Source: Granulicella cerasi
GTDB taxonomy: Bacteria; Acidobacteriota; Terriglobia; Terriglobales; Acidobacteriaceae
Assembly (NCBI RefSeq): GCF_025685575.1
Contig: NZ_JAGSYD010000002.1
Coordinates: forward strand, 620,001-684,000
DNA: 64,000 nt
Direction: 5' to 3'
Each line of letters starts with the position of its first letter. Position 1 is the first letter of the stretch. This document shows positions 41,349 through 49,939 of this stretch, in pieces. Below the pieces are notes generated by a model. That model was not told the origin of the DNA, did no database searches, and saw only the letters and a list, made by a program, of their open reading frames with translations. A program made the position numbers and the translations under genes.

Positions 41349-43355
41349 ATGTCGATCGTTTTTACTGTGCAGCACCTCGGTCTCTTCGATTCCTCCATGG
41401 CAGCTCTCGCGCTCCAGCGCGTAGCGGCGTTCCCGCTTTCTGTGGCGACGGTTATTCCGGTTTCGGCAGCTGCTCTTCTGGCCTTCACGCTCGGCTCCTC
41501 GCTGCGTAAGCGCCGCGTGCCTGCAACGCCGGAAGTAGACGCACCTGCACGCATCTCCAAGACGGTAGCGAACCAGCCCGAGTTCCGTTCGACGCTTCAG
41601 AGCGCACCCTTTCCCATGATCCTGACGGATGCCGCGGGAACGATCCTCGAGATCAACGCCCCCGCGCAGCACCTGACGCTTTACACCGCTCCGGAGTTGA
41701 TGGGGCGTCGCAACATCACCCATCTGCACAAGCTTGAGGAGTTGCGCTCACGCGCTCAGACGCTCCAGTCCTCGAAGCGCTCCGCGCGCTCGGATTTCGA
41801 AGTGCTCTGCCAGGCGTCCGAGTGCCCCGAGCAGGACGGTCGCCGCGAGTGGACCTACGTACGCAAAGACGGCACCGAGATCCCGGTACAGGTGGCTGTT
41901 TCACCGCTCCGCGACAAGTCCGCCGAGATCACCGGCTACATCGTTCTCCCCTTCGACGCGACGGAGCGCAAATCTCTCACCGAGTCGGTAGAGTTCATGT
42001 CGAAGCATGATGCGCTGACGCGTCTGCCGAACCGCGCCTATCTGAACTCGCTCCTCGCTGGCGCGCTGGAAGACGCAAAGCGCGACGAAACGCCGCTCAC
42101 GCTCTTCCTGATCAACCTCGACCACTTCAAGCGCATCAACGACTCGCTCGGCCACTCCGAAGGCGATCAGCTTCTGATCACCGTCGCGAACCGTCTGCGT
42201 GAATCCGTACGCGCATCGGACTTCGTAGCGCGCACCGCCAGCGATGAGTTTGTAGTTGTCGCGCGCAATCTGGGTGAGCCGTCTGCTGTGGCGCACTCTG
42301 CGAGCCGCTTGCATGCCGCACTCTCGCAGCCGTTGACGATGGCTGGCCACGAGATCAACATCACGGCGAGCATCGGTTCATGCACTTTCCCCGACTGCTC
42401 CTTCGATACGTCATCGATCGTCCGTCACGCGGATCTCGCCATGCACGCAGCCAAGCGCCGCGGCGAAGGCAACTTCCACGCCTTCAACGAGCAGATGCGT
42501 GAAGACCGCGCCGACCGCCTCGCGCTGGAGGCTGAACTCCGCTACGCGATCGACCGCGACGAGATGGAGATCTACTACCAGCCGCAGGTGAACACGCGCA
42601 CGCGCACCATCACCGGCATGGAAGCCCTGCTGCGCTGGAAGCATCCGAAGCGCGGCATGGTGCCGCCGCTGACCTTCATCCGTGCTGCCGAAGAAAGCGG
42701 CCTCATCGTTTCCATCGGCGAGTGGGTGCTAGAGAACGCTTGCCGCGAAGCGCGCGCGATGCAGATCCAAACCGGTCGCCGACTGACGCTCGCCGTCAAC
42801 CTTTCGCCCCGCCAGGTCTTGAGCGATGGCCTCTTCGACACCGTGCAACGCGCGCTGCTGAAGAGCGGCCTGAACCCGCGCGACCTCGAGCTCGAGATCA
42901 CAGAGAACACCTTGATGATCAGCTCGGCGGAAACGCTTTCAACGCTGGCTCGCCTGCGCGAGCTCGGTGTGCGCCTTGCTGTCGATGACTTCGGCACCGG
43001 CTTCTCGAGCTTCCAGTACATCCTCGAGTACCGCGTGGACCGCCTGAAGATCGATCGCAGCTTCATCACAAACTGCGCTACGGACGTGAACGCTGCGGCC
43101 ATCGTTCGGGCTGTCGTCGCAATGGCACACGGCCTCGATATGACCGTAGTCGCTGAAGGCGTGGAGACCGAAGAGCAGCTTGCGTTCCTGCTGCGTCGTC
43201 GCTGCGAAGAAGCGCAGGGCTTCCTCTTCGGCAAGCCGCAGCCGATCCACATCCTCTACGAGCAGATGGCGCAGCTGACACAGGAATCGGAAGAGCTGCA
43301 GATCGTACCGATCACGGAGAGCTCCGACGAAATCCCGATCGCGAAGCCGAACTAA
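41349..43355 (+). CDS. PAS-GGDEF-EAL protein with degenerate GGDEF, probable c-di-GMP phosphodiesterase
   Basis: About 668 residues: one N-terminal membrane segment ('LSVATVIPVSAAALLAFTLG'), a PAS domain ('SAPFPMILTDAAGTILEINA'), a GGDEF domain and an EAL domain. The GGDEF signature reads 'ASDEF', so diguanylate cyclase activity is unlikely. The EAL domain has its key residues: 'MEALLRWKHP', 'NLSPRQ', 'ITENTL', 'AVDDFGTGFSS', 'LKIDRSFI' and 'VAEGVETEEQ'. It is therefore likely to hydrolyse c-di-GMP, with the GGDEF part perhaps sensing GTP. The start is uncertain: ATG 41349 is placed just before the membrane segment, but ATG 41292 or 41259 are open too. Confidence 0.92.
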   Translation: MSIVFTVQHLGLFDSSMAALALQRVAAFPLSVATVIPVSAAALLAFTLGSSLRKRRVPATPEVDAPARISKTVANQPEFRSTLQSAPFPMILTDAAGTILEINAPAQHLTLYTAPELMGRRNITHLHKLEELRSRAQTLQSSKRSARSDFEVLCQASECPEQDGRREWTYVRKDGTEIPVQVAVSPLRDKSAEITGYIVLPFDATERKSLTESVEFMSKHDALTRLPNRAYLNSLLAGALEDAKRDETPLTLFLINLDHFKRINDSLGHSEGDQLLITVANRLRESVRASDFVARTASDEFVVVARNLGEPSAVAHSASRLHAALSQPLTMAGHEINITASIGSCTFPDCSFDTSSIVRHADLAMHAAKRRGEGNFHAFNEQMREDRADRLALEAELRYAIDRDEMEIYYQPQVNTRTRTITGMEALLRWKHPKRGMVPPLTFIRAAEESGLIVSIGEWVLENACREARAMQIQTGRRLTLAVNLSPRQVLSDGLFDTVQRALLKSGLNPRDLELEITENTLMISSAETLSTLARLRELGVRLAVDDFGTGFSSFQYILEYRVDRLKIDRSFITNCATDVNAAAIVRAVVAMAHGLDMTVVAEGVETEEQLAFLLRRRCEEAQGFLFGKPQPIHILYEQMAQLTQESEELQIVPITESSDEIPIAKPN

Positions 43356-43370
43356 GCATCATCACAAAAC

Positions 43371-43402
43371 AGAAAGGCCTCCACAAAGGTGGAGGCCTTT
43401 CT
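43371..43402. terminator. Bidirectional hairpin terminator
   Basis: AGAAAGGCCTCCAC / GTGGAGGCCTTTCT around AAAG; the A- and T-rich ends of the stem serve transcripts from both sides. It separates the EAL gene from the converging EF-P family gene. Confidence 0.85.
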
Positions 43403-43417
43403 GCTGCGCGTCGGAGC

Positions 43418-43993
43418 TTAGGCGCGGCTGGAGAATTCGCGCGAGTCTGTGTTGACGATGATCTTCTCGCCTTCCTTCACAAAGAGCGGCACGCGGATCT
43501 CGGCACCCGTCTCGAGGCGAGCAACCTTCGTCACCGATCCCGACGATGTATCGCCACGCACGGCAGGCTCGGTGTACTCCACCGTCAGGGTGACCTGAAT
43601 CGGCAGATCGAGACCGATGGGGTTACCGTTGAACTTGTTCACCTGCACGATCATGCCTTCGAGCAGCATCTCGAGCGCATCGCCCATCATCTCCTGCGAG
43701 AGCGTCAACGTTTCGAAGGTCGTCTGATCGAGGAAATACGAACCGTCGCCGTCGCTGTAGAGATACGACGCGTCGACGCTCTCGAGATCAGGCTCTTTGA
43801 ACTTGTCTTCCGCCTTGAAGGTCTTGTCCATCACCGCGCCGGTGAGCATGTTGCGCATCTTCACGCGCACGAGCGTCTGTCCGCCACGAGCGGTGGGGGT
43901 GGAGATGTCCTTATCGAGGCAGCGGTACGGCACGCCCTCGAATTCAAAAAAGTTCTTGCGCTTCAGTTCGATGGCATCGAGCAATGCAGCCAT
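43418..43993 (-). CDS. efp: Elongation factor P family protein with PTARGG loop
   Basis: 191-residue three-domain translation factor: KOW-like N domain ('NFFEFEGVPYRCLDKDI'), OB domains, and C-terminal 'VKEGEKIIVNTDSREF', the EF-P signature end. EF-P relieves ribosome stalling at proline stretches. The loop that normally carries the modified lysine or arginine reads 'PTARGGQTLV', with Arg where classical EF-P has 'PGKG'. 'SPTARGG' is the loop of the EF-P paralogue YeiP/EfpL. I cannot see from this window whether a classical EF-P is encoded elsewhere. The gene converges on the EAL gene across a shared terminator. Confidence 0.9.
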   Translation of the reverse strand: MAALLDAIELKRKNFFEFEGVPYRCLDKDISTPTARGGQTLVRVKMRNMLTGAVMDKTFKAEDKFKEPDLESVDASYLYSDGDGSYFLDQTTFETLTLSQEMMGDALEMLLEGMIVQVNKFNGNPIGLDLPIQVTLTVEYTEPAVRGDTSSGSVTKVARLETGAEIRVPLFVKEGEKIIVNTDSREFSSRA

Positions 43994-44050
43994 AGTGAGT
44001 CGTTCCCTTCCGCCAGGTTTGGCGCCTCTCTGAGTGTAGCGGAGAGTGAG

Positions 44051-46093
44051 CTACTCTTGCGCTGCGCACCACTTTGCCCACGCTTTCCGGAGTGCTGCCG
44101 CGAGCGCGTTCGCGACGACTTCCGGCTGACCAAGCGGAGACGCGAGGAAACGTTCTCGCATCGTCGGGCGTAACTCTGCTAGTCTCCGCGCGTCGAAAGC
44201 ATGTTGCACCGCACTACATACGAACTCCTCCTCGGAACTCGCGATGAACTCCTCCAGCCCGGTATGCAGGTTGAGCGTCGTACCCATGCGGCCGGGGATC
44301 GTATCCCCCGTCAACGTGAGCGTTGGCACTCCCATCCACAGCGAGTGGCTGCTGCTGGTCGAGCCGTTGTAGGGCACGGTGTCGAGCACCAAATCGATTT
44401 CGCGGTGAAGTTCGAGGATGCGCATGACGCTGTGCATGTGGACAAAGTGCAGACGCTCTGCCCCGATGCCTTCAGCAGCGAACCACGCCAGCAGAGGCTT
44501 TGGAGGTTCGCCGTCGGCCATCGTCGCAAGCATCAGACGAGCGTGCGGCGCAGCCAGCAAAATGCGCGACCACAACGCCACAGCACGCGGGCTTATCTTG
44601 TTCATGCGAGCGAGACACGCAAATGTGAACACGCCGCTAGCCAACGCGGGCTGCGGTGCGACATCGGGTGCGTCGGTGCAGGGCTGAAAGGCCGTTGTCG
44701 CAGGGAGCATCATCAGCTCTTCGGTGAACTGCGCACGCGGCTCTTCCGGCACCAGCACCGGATCAGCGATGAAGTAATCCATCGACTTCATGCCGGTGGT
44801 GCCAACATATCCCATCCAACTTACTTGCACCGGCGCAGGCTTACGCGCGAAGCTCAGCAAACGATGGCTGCCGCTATGGCCGTTGAGATCGATGAGGATA
44901 TCGATGCGATCAAGCCGTACCTTGTGCGCGAACGCCTCTGCGCTCAAGTGTGCGACATCGTTCCACTCTTGAAAGAGCCCCTGGTACAACTCAGTTTCTG
45001 CGTCGCGCGAGGTGTAGTTGTAATAAGCGATCAGGCAAAGCTCAGGATGCTGACGCTGAAGATGCTCCAACACCCACGGCAGATAACGCACCACAGGATG
45101 ATTACGAAGGTCCGCCGACACGAAGCCTACGCGCAGCGGGCGATCCGGGTCCGGCACGTTCGCATGGGGCAGTTGTGAAGCCAGCAACGGATGCTCGAAG
45201 CGCGCAGCAAACGCGAGGTGTTCCGCAAACATCTGCTCGCGCGTGATGCCATCGACATGCCCCAACGTGAAGAGCAGATTGCTGAACGATTCCACATGCT
45301 GCGGATCGGTAGAAAGCGCTTCGCGCAACAGCATCATCGACTCGTGCATGAACCCATGCAGCGCCATGAACTCCGAGAAGTTCGACAGCGCGGCAACGTA
45401 ATGCGGATCGATCTCCAGCGCGCGCCGGTAATGCTTCTCGGCCTCGGCGTAACGGTTCTGACGACGCAGACACAGCGCAAGATTATTCTGTAACTTCACG
45501 TTGTCTTCCATGCCATGCAGCGCCGCACGATAGTGCAGCTCCGCTGCAGCGTGGCGCCCCTGCATGTTGTACACGTTGCCAAGATTCAGGTTGCCCATCG
45601 GATGCATCGCATCGACGTTCAGCGCAGCGAGAATGGTGAGTTCGGCGTTCTTCAAATCTCCGAGCTGTATGTACGCCAGGCCGAGGTTGTAGTGCGGATC
45701 GAGCGTCTTCGCAGGTACCAGAACGCAGGCGCGTCTGTAGTACTTCACGCTCTCCGCAACATAGCCCGACATCTTCAATGCGTTCGCGTAGTTGTTCAGG
45801 AACTGCCAATCACCCTCGCATGCGGAGAACGCACGCCGATACACCTCCAGCGCTTCAGTCCACCGCTCTTGCCCAGCGATCGCTGCAGCCAACAACTTCA
45901 GGCCGAAGACGTGGCGCGGATATTTCTGCAATAAACGGTGCGCTTCTTTCTCTGCCTGCGAATATTGCTCGCTGGCGATCCATTCGATCGCAGCGTCCTG
46001 CTCATCGAGCGAAGGCTGAATACGAAGGCTCGCCAAGCGGCGCTGATGGTTCCGTGTAGTGATGTTCAGTGACGATGGCTTCTCAATGGACAC
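44051..46093 (-). CDS. TPR-containing O-GlcNAc transferase-like glycosyltransferase (GT41)
   Basis: 680-residue cytosolic-type protein: about eight to nine tetratricopeptide repeats (residues 40-300, e.g. 'AMHPMGNLNLGNVYNMQGRH', 'NRYAEAEKHYRRALEIDPHY') followed by a GT41 catalytic domain with 'LRVGFVSADLRNHPVVRYL', 'IDILIDLNGHSGSHRLLSFA', 'RKPAPVQVSWMGYVGTTGM' and 'LVLDTVPYNGSTSSSHSLWM'. The family transfers GlcNAc or another sugar to Ser/Thr of proteins in eukaryotes; bacterial members are little studied. GTG 46093 follows CGGAGAA; a TTG at 46114 is an alternative start. No signal peptide. Confidence 0.92.
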   Translation of the reverse strand: MSIEKPSSLNITTRNHQRRLASLRIQPSLDEQDAAIEWIASEQYSQAEKEAHRLLQKYPRHVFGLKLLAAAIAGQERWTEALEVYRRAFSACEGDWQFLNNYANALKMSGYVAESVKYYRRACVLVPAKTLDPHYNLGLAYIQLGDLKNAELTILAALNVDAMHPMGNLNLGNVYNMQGRHAAAELHYRAALHGMEDNVKLQNNLALCLRRQNRYAEAEKHYRRALEIDPHYVAALSNFSEFMALHGFMHESMMLLREALSTDPQHVESFSNLLFTLGHVDGITREQMFAEHLAFAARFEHPLLASQLPHANVPDPDRPLRVGFVSADLRNHPVVRYLPWVLEHLQRQHPELCLIAYYNYTSRDAETELYQGLFQEWNDVAHLSAEAFAHKVRLDRIDILIDLNGHSGSHRLLSFARKPAPVQVSWMGYVGTTGMKSMDYFIADPVLVPEEPRAQFTEELMMLPATTAFQPCTDAPDVAPQPALASGVFTFACLARMNKISPRAVALWSRILLAAPHARLMLATMADGEPPKPLLAWFAAEGIGAERLHFVHMHSVMRILELHREIDLVLDTVPYNGSTSSSHSLWMGVPTLTLTGDTIPGRMGTTLNLHTGLEEFIASSEEEFVCSAVQHAFDARRLAELRPTMRERFLASPLGQPEVVANALAAALRKAWAKWCAAQE

Positions 46094-46208
46094 GCTCGTT
46101 CTCCGCGCGAGCAAGCTGCACGTGGGTCGCCAATTTCTTGTGGAGGACGTTGGCTCGCTCTAAGAGATAGATCGGCTCGCGCAGCCAGACCATTAGCGGC
46201 TGCTAACG

Positions 46209-46235
46209 AAAAAACCAGCCCGCAGGCTGGTTTTT
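46209..46235. terminator. Terminator after hemC
   Basis: AAAAACCAGCC / GGCTGGTTTTT around CGCA; the flanking A and T runs make it usable in both directions. It lies between hemC (46251) and the GT41 gene start; on the minus strand it ends the hemX-hemA-hemC run. Confidence 0.88.
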
Positions 46236-46250
46236 ACGCAAGTGCGATCG

Positions 46251-47210
46251 CTACGCATCCTGCCGCGAATCACCGCGCAGCAGCTCCAGCGCGCCACGCT
46301 GTTTCAACAGCTCTGCGCCGCGCTCGCCTAGCTCCTTCGCCGACATCGCCAGCGGCACGGAGAGCTTCACATGCGCGACCTGCTCACCATCGAGCGACGC
46401 GACCTGTGCATGCAAATGCCACTGCTCGTCTACGCGATGGACATAGGCACCCAACGGAAGCTGGCAGCCTCCACCGAGAGCGTGCAGCACGTGACGTTCC
46501 GCCTGCGTTGCATACTCGGTGTCCGCACAGTTCAACGCGCGCACAGCCGCGATCGTCTCCGCATCATCAGCACGCGTCTCCAGCCCAAGAGCACCTTGGC
46601 CGGGCGCTGGCGTAAGTTCGTCCACCGCGAAACGCTGATGCACATTCTCCGCACGACCGATGCGATCGAGCCCAGCGGACGCGAGGATGAGTGCGTCCGC
46701 AACGCCTTCCTGCCACTTACGCAGACGCGTATCGATGTTGCCGCGGAACTCGACGAAGGTCACGTCAGGACGCAGAGCGAGGATCATCGCCTTGCGTCGC
46801 GGCGAGGTCGTGCCGATGCGCGAACCGCCAGGCAGCATGTGCAAACCCCAGTAGTCTTCGCACACGAAAGCATCACGCGCGTCAGCACGCTGCGGAATGG
46901 CCGCCAACGCGAAGCGCGCGTCGAGCTGCGTGGGCAGGTCCTTCAGCGAGTGCACGGCGAGGTCCACGCGCCCGGCCAGCAACGCGTCTTCGATCTCTTT
47001 GATGAAGATGCCTTTCGCGTCGAGCGGCGTGCCATCTTCAAAGGTCGCAGGGGCCTTGAAGTTGGGGTCCTGCATACGATCGCCGACGGTGCGAATCACT
47101 TCGACCTCGGCGTTCACACCCTGCTCGCGAAGGCGATCAGCGATGTGGTGGGCCTGCCAGAGCGCGAGCTGCGAGCCGCGCGAACCGATGCGAATAGTCT
47201 TCTGAATCAT
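46251..47210 (-). CDS. hemC: Hydroxymethylbilane synthase (porphobilinogen deaminase)
   Basis: Joins four porphobilinogen units into hydroxymethylbilane. 319 residues with 'IRIGSRGSQLALWQAHHI', 'DLAVHSLKDLPTQL', 'RIGTTSPRRKAMI', 'FVEFRGNIDTRLRK', and the dipyrromethane-cofactor Cys in 'ALGGGCQLPLGAYV'. Follows hemA after 44 bases in the order hemX-hemA-hemC, as in Bacillus. The last residues are followed by a strong terminator. Confidence 0.97.
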   Translation of the reverse strand: MIQKTIRIGSRGSQLALWQAHHIADRLREQGVNAEVEVIRTVGDRMQDPNFKAPATFEDGTPLDAKGIFIKEIEDALLAGRVDLAVHSLKDLPTQLDARFALAAIPQRADARDAFVCEDYWGLHMLPGGSRIGTTSPRRKAMILALRPDVTFVEFRGNIDTRLRKWQEGVADALILASAGLDRIGRAENVHQRFAVDELTPAPGQGALGLETRADDAETIAAVRALNCADTEYATQAERHVLHALGGGCQLPLGAYVHRVDEQWHLHAQVASLDGEQVAHVKLSVPLAMSAKELGERGAELLKQRGALELLRGDSRQDA

Positions 47211-47254
47211 CTGGATAAGAATACGCCGAACTAAGAATTCCGCCGAACCGGGCG

Positions 47255-48508
47255 CTAGTCGCGCGTTTGCGAGCCTTCACGCAGCGCAGTGATCTGGCTG
47301 TGGAGCAGCTTGTTCGTAAGCTGGCGCGTCATCTGCTCGATCGCCTCGCGTTGTAGGTCGCTGATCGGCTGCGGCATCTTCGCCAACGCCTTCGCAAGCT
47401 CGGTCTCACGCACCAGCTCGGCCTGCGCAAGCAGTTCGCGGATCGCACCCGCCTGCTCGTTTTGCGCAAGACGCTGGTTGTAGCGCTCGACCTCATTGCG
47501 AACGATCGTCTCGGCGGCTTCGGCTTCCTTCGTGCGCGTCGCCTGGTTCTGCTGTGCGGCCTGCTGGAGATCGTCAACGTCGTAGACGAAGCAGCCTTCG
47601 ATCTCGTTGACCTCTGGCGCAACGTCGCGCGGCACAGCGATGTCGATGAAGAACATCGGGCTATTCTTGCGGCGTTGCAGCAGGGCCTTCGCGTGTTCGC
47701 GCTGGAAGATCTGCCCTGCTCCCGTGGAGGTGATGATGATGTCCGCGCGATGGGCGCGCTCATGCAGTTCGACGAAGGGGATGACGCCGGTGGTGATGTT
47801 CGGCGTGCGCAACTCCGCAGCCATACGCTCGGCGCGAGCCTCTGTGCGGTTCGACACGAGCAGCGTCGTCGCGCCCTGCTGAATAAGATGACGCGCGGCG
47901 AGATCCGACATTTTGCCCGCGCCGACAAGCAGCACCGTCTTGCCGGCGAGTGAGCCGAAGATCTTGCGCGCGAGTTCAGCAGCCACCGACGCCACGGAAA
48001 CCTGTGAGGCACCGATCTGAGTCTCTGTGCGAACACGCTTGGCGACCGAGAAAGCGCGCTGCAGCAGCGGATCGAGCATGTTACTCACCGCGCCAACCTC
48101 GCGCGCCACGCTCCACGACTGCTTCACCTGGCCAAGAATCTGCGGCTCGCCAACGACCATCGAGTCCAGCGACGAAGCCACGCGGAAGAGATGGCGCACC
48201 GCCTCGTTCTCGCGGTACTCGTAAAGATGCGGCTGCAAATCCGTATCGCGAAGGTTCAGATACTCGCGCAGGAATGACAGCGTGCGCGCAGTCTCAGCCT
48301 CGGACTCGTGCACCGTGATGAGCTCCACACGATTGCACGTCGAGAGGATGAGGGCCTCGCGTACGCCGGGCTGATGCGCCAACGCGCGCGTCGCTTCGCC
48401 GAGACGCGAGGCCTCAATCGCCAGCCGTTCACGCACGGCCAGAGGCGCGGTCGTGTGGTTCACGCCGACCAGCAGCAGCGACGATTTGTTCTGGGTCGTC
48501 TCACTCAT
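47255..48508 (-). CDS. hemA: Glutamyl-tRNA reductase
   Basis: First enzyme of the C5 haem pathway; reduces glutamyl-tRNA to glutamate-1-semialdehyde with NADPH. About 417 residues: 'LLVGVNHTTAPLAVRERL' at the N terminus, catalytic Cys in 'ALILSTCNRVELI', 'VVGEPQILGQVK', NADP-binding 'GKTVLLVGAGKMSDLAARHL', and the C-terminal helical dimerisation region. ATG 48508 overlaps the upstream hemX-like stop (ATGA). The frame stays open further upstream inside that gene, but homology starts at the ATG. Confidence 0.97.
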   Translation of the reverse strand: MSETTQNKSSLLLVGVNHTTAPLAVRERLAIEASRLGEATRALAHQPGVREALILSTCNRVELITVHESEAETARTLSFLREYLNLRDTDLQPHLYEYRENEAVRHLFRVASSLDSMVVGEPQILGQVKQSWSVAREVGAVSNMLDPLLQRAFSVAKRVRTETQIGASQVSVASVAAELARKIFGSLAGKTVLLVGAGKMSDLAARHLIQQGATTLLVSNRTEARAERMAAELRTPNITTGVIPFVELHERAHRADIIITSTGAGQIFQREHAKALLQRRKNSPMFFIDIAVPRDVAPEVNEIEGCFVYDVDDLQQAAQQNQATRTKEAEAAETIVRNEVERYNQRLAQNEQAGAIRELLAQAELVRETELAKALAKMPQPISDLQREAIEQMTRQLTNKLLHSQITALREGSQTRD

Positions 48509-49320
48509 GGCGCGCGGAACCTGTGGACGTTCGAAAGCGCGTTCGCGGCCCACACCGCGAGCACGAAGATGAAGGCAAAGCTCGAGAGATACACCGCGCG
48601 ACGACCGCGCATTCCCGAGTGCTGACGGATCCAGATCATCAGCATGTACGCCAGCCACATCGCCAGCGAAAGCAGCACCTTGGGGTCTGCAAAAAACGCC
48701 GGGCCGATGCTCTCGAGCGCTACGACAGAGCCGATGAGCAAGCCTGCGGTCATGCAGGGCAAGCCGAAGAGCAGGCTCTTCACGGCGATCTGGTCGGTGA
48801 CCGCGAGCGGCGGCAGCCACGAGCGCGTCTGCGGCGCGCGCTTCTGCTTCAGGCGGCGCTCCTGCACGATGTAGAGCACACTGGCCACGAGCGACAGCAG
48901 CAGCGCAGCGTAGGCCGCCAGCAGGAACGCTACATGCAGCAACAGCCAGCCCGTGCGGATGAACGGATAGTGGATGACCTCAGCGCCAGGATGGACGGCG
49001 GGCACCATCGTCAGCAGCACGCAGAGCGGCAGCAGAAAGATACCGAAGGAGACCGTGCGATATATCTGCGTGAGGACGAGGAACGCGATGCCCAGCAGAA
49101 GGCCGAACATCGAAAGCGTCTCATGCGAACCGACCGGCAGCGCGCGATGCGCGGCGACCAGCGTTTCGACCAGCGCTACAAAATGAAAGAGAACCGCAAG
49201 CCCCGCAGCCGGCATAGCGACATGGCGCCAGCGCGGGCGGTTGTACAACGCTGCTGGCAGCACCGCGAACGCCGCAACGGCGTAGAAGGTGACCGCGAAT
49301 CGTAACCAGAGCAGAGACAT
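48505..49320 (-). CDS. hemX: Cytochrome c assembly / HemX-like membrane protein
   Basis: 271-residue polytopic membrane protein with about eight helices, of the CcsA/CcmC/HemX superfamily. Visible segments include 'FAVTFYAVAAFAVLPAALY', 'LLLHVAFLLAAYAALLLSLV' and 'VLLSLAMWLAYMLMIWI'; conserved His residues in 'LLHVAFL' and 'WIRQHSG' fit haem-ligand positions of the family. Coupled to hemA by a four-base overlap. In Bacillus HemX limits glutamyl-tRNA reductase level; a cytochrome c maturation role (CcsA) is the alternative. Confidence 0.88.
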   Translation of the reverse strand: MSLLWLRFAVTFYAVAAFAVLPAALYNRPRWRHVAMPAAGLAVLFHFVALVETLVAAHRALPVGSHETLSMFGLLLGIAFLVLTQIYRTVSFGIFLLPLCVLLTMVPAVHPGAEVIHYPFIRTGWLLLHVAFLLAAYAALLLSLVASVLYIVQERRLKQKRAPQTRSWLPPLAVTDQIAVKSLLFGLPCMTAGLLIGSVVALESIGPAFFADPKVLLSLAMWLAYMLMIWIRQHSGMRGRRAVYLSSFAFIFVLAVWAANALSNVHRFRAP

Positions 49321-49411
49321 GCGTTCAGGTGCGCAGAGTGCGACACCTCAGTATATCGTCCGCGCTCCGCGCCATTACGAAGAACGCACATGATGGCCGA
49401 TCTTCGCGCAG

Positions 49412-49672
49412 CTAGCTTTGCGGCTGGTCCGGCGAGGCGGTAATCCCCATGCTGCTGAAGTAGTGCGCCAGACGCTCCTCGATCATGTTCACCGGCATGA
49501 AAAACGGGCGCTCGACGACCTCGATCACCAGCTTTTCACCGTTGAACTCGTAGCGCGCCTTGATGCCCTCTTTGGTGATCTCGCCGGAGCGACCTTCGAT
49601 AGGAACACCAAAGGCAGTGAGCTTCTTGGCAGCTTCGTCAAACATCGTCTCGGACATCGGAATCTCGATCAT
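49412..49672 (-). CDS. Small uncharacterised protein
   Basis: 86 residues starting 'MIEIPMSETMFDEAAKKLTA', with no signal peptide or membrane segment and no family I recognise. The pattern of alternating strands ('YEFNGEKLVIEVVERPFF') and a helix near the end suggests a small alpha/beta domain. The upstream extension of the open frame (to 49765) is rich in Arg and Cys and overlaps the tRNA promoter region, so ATG 49672 is preferred. It lies between hemX and tRNA-Arg. Confidence 0.65.
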   Translation of the reverse strand: MIEIPMSETMFDEAAKKLTAFGVPIEGRSGEITKEGIKARYEFNGEKLVIEVVERPFFMPVNMIEERLAHYFSSMGITASPDQPQS

Positions 49673-49781
49673 GGGGCGAGTGTATAGGGTCGCGTCGTTC
49701 CTTGCCCATACGCTTCTTCCACAGGCGCACTTGCACGATCCCCCGAGTCGCGATATTCTAACCAAGTTGCAAATGCAATGT

Positions 49782-49857
49782 GCGGCCGTAGCTCAGTGGA
49801 TAGAGCAACTGGCTACGAACCAGTAGGTCGGAGGTTCGACTCCTTCCGGCCGCACCA
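49782..49857 (+). tRNA. tRNA-Arg (anticodon ACG)
   Basis: 76 bases including encoded CCA: acceptor GCGGCCG / CGGCCGC, D arm with AGTGGATAGAGC, anticodon stem ACTGG / CCAGT around CTACGAA (anticodon ACG), T arm GGAGGTTCGACTCC. No integrase lies beside it, so it is not used as an attachment site here. Confidence 0.97.
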
Positions 49858-49939
49858 CTTCCCCCTCAAAACTCAACGTTAGCCTTCAGCGGGAACCCTT
49901 GTGTTCTGGCTGCGATTTGCTATGTGCGCGGCATCTCCG

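Noticed and set aside
39252-41729. 825-residue open frame opposite the aldehyde dehydrogenase gene
   Set aside because: It is the antisense shadow of a high-GC gene; composition is Arg/Val/Leu-rich and no domain is visible. The same holds for the long antisense frames at 54814-56775, 56733-57899 and 59014-60447.
47255-48820. Longer hemA frame of 521 residues
   Set aside because: The first 100 residues lie inside the hemX-like gene in another frame; homology to glutamyl-tRNA reductase begins at ATG 48508.
49782-49857. tRNA-Arg as a second attachment site
   Set aside because: No integrase, repeat of the tRNA end, or composition change lies beside it.
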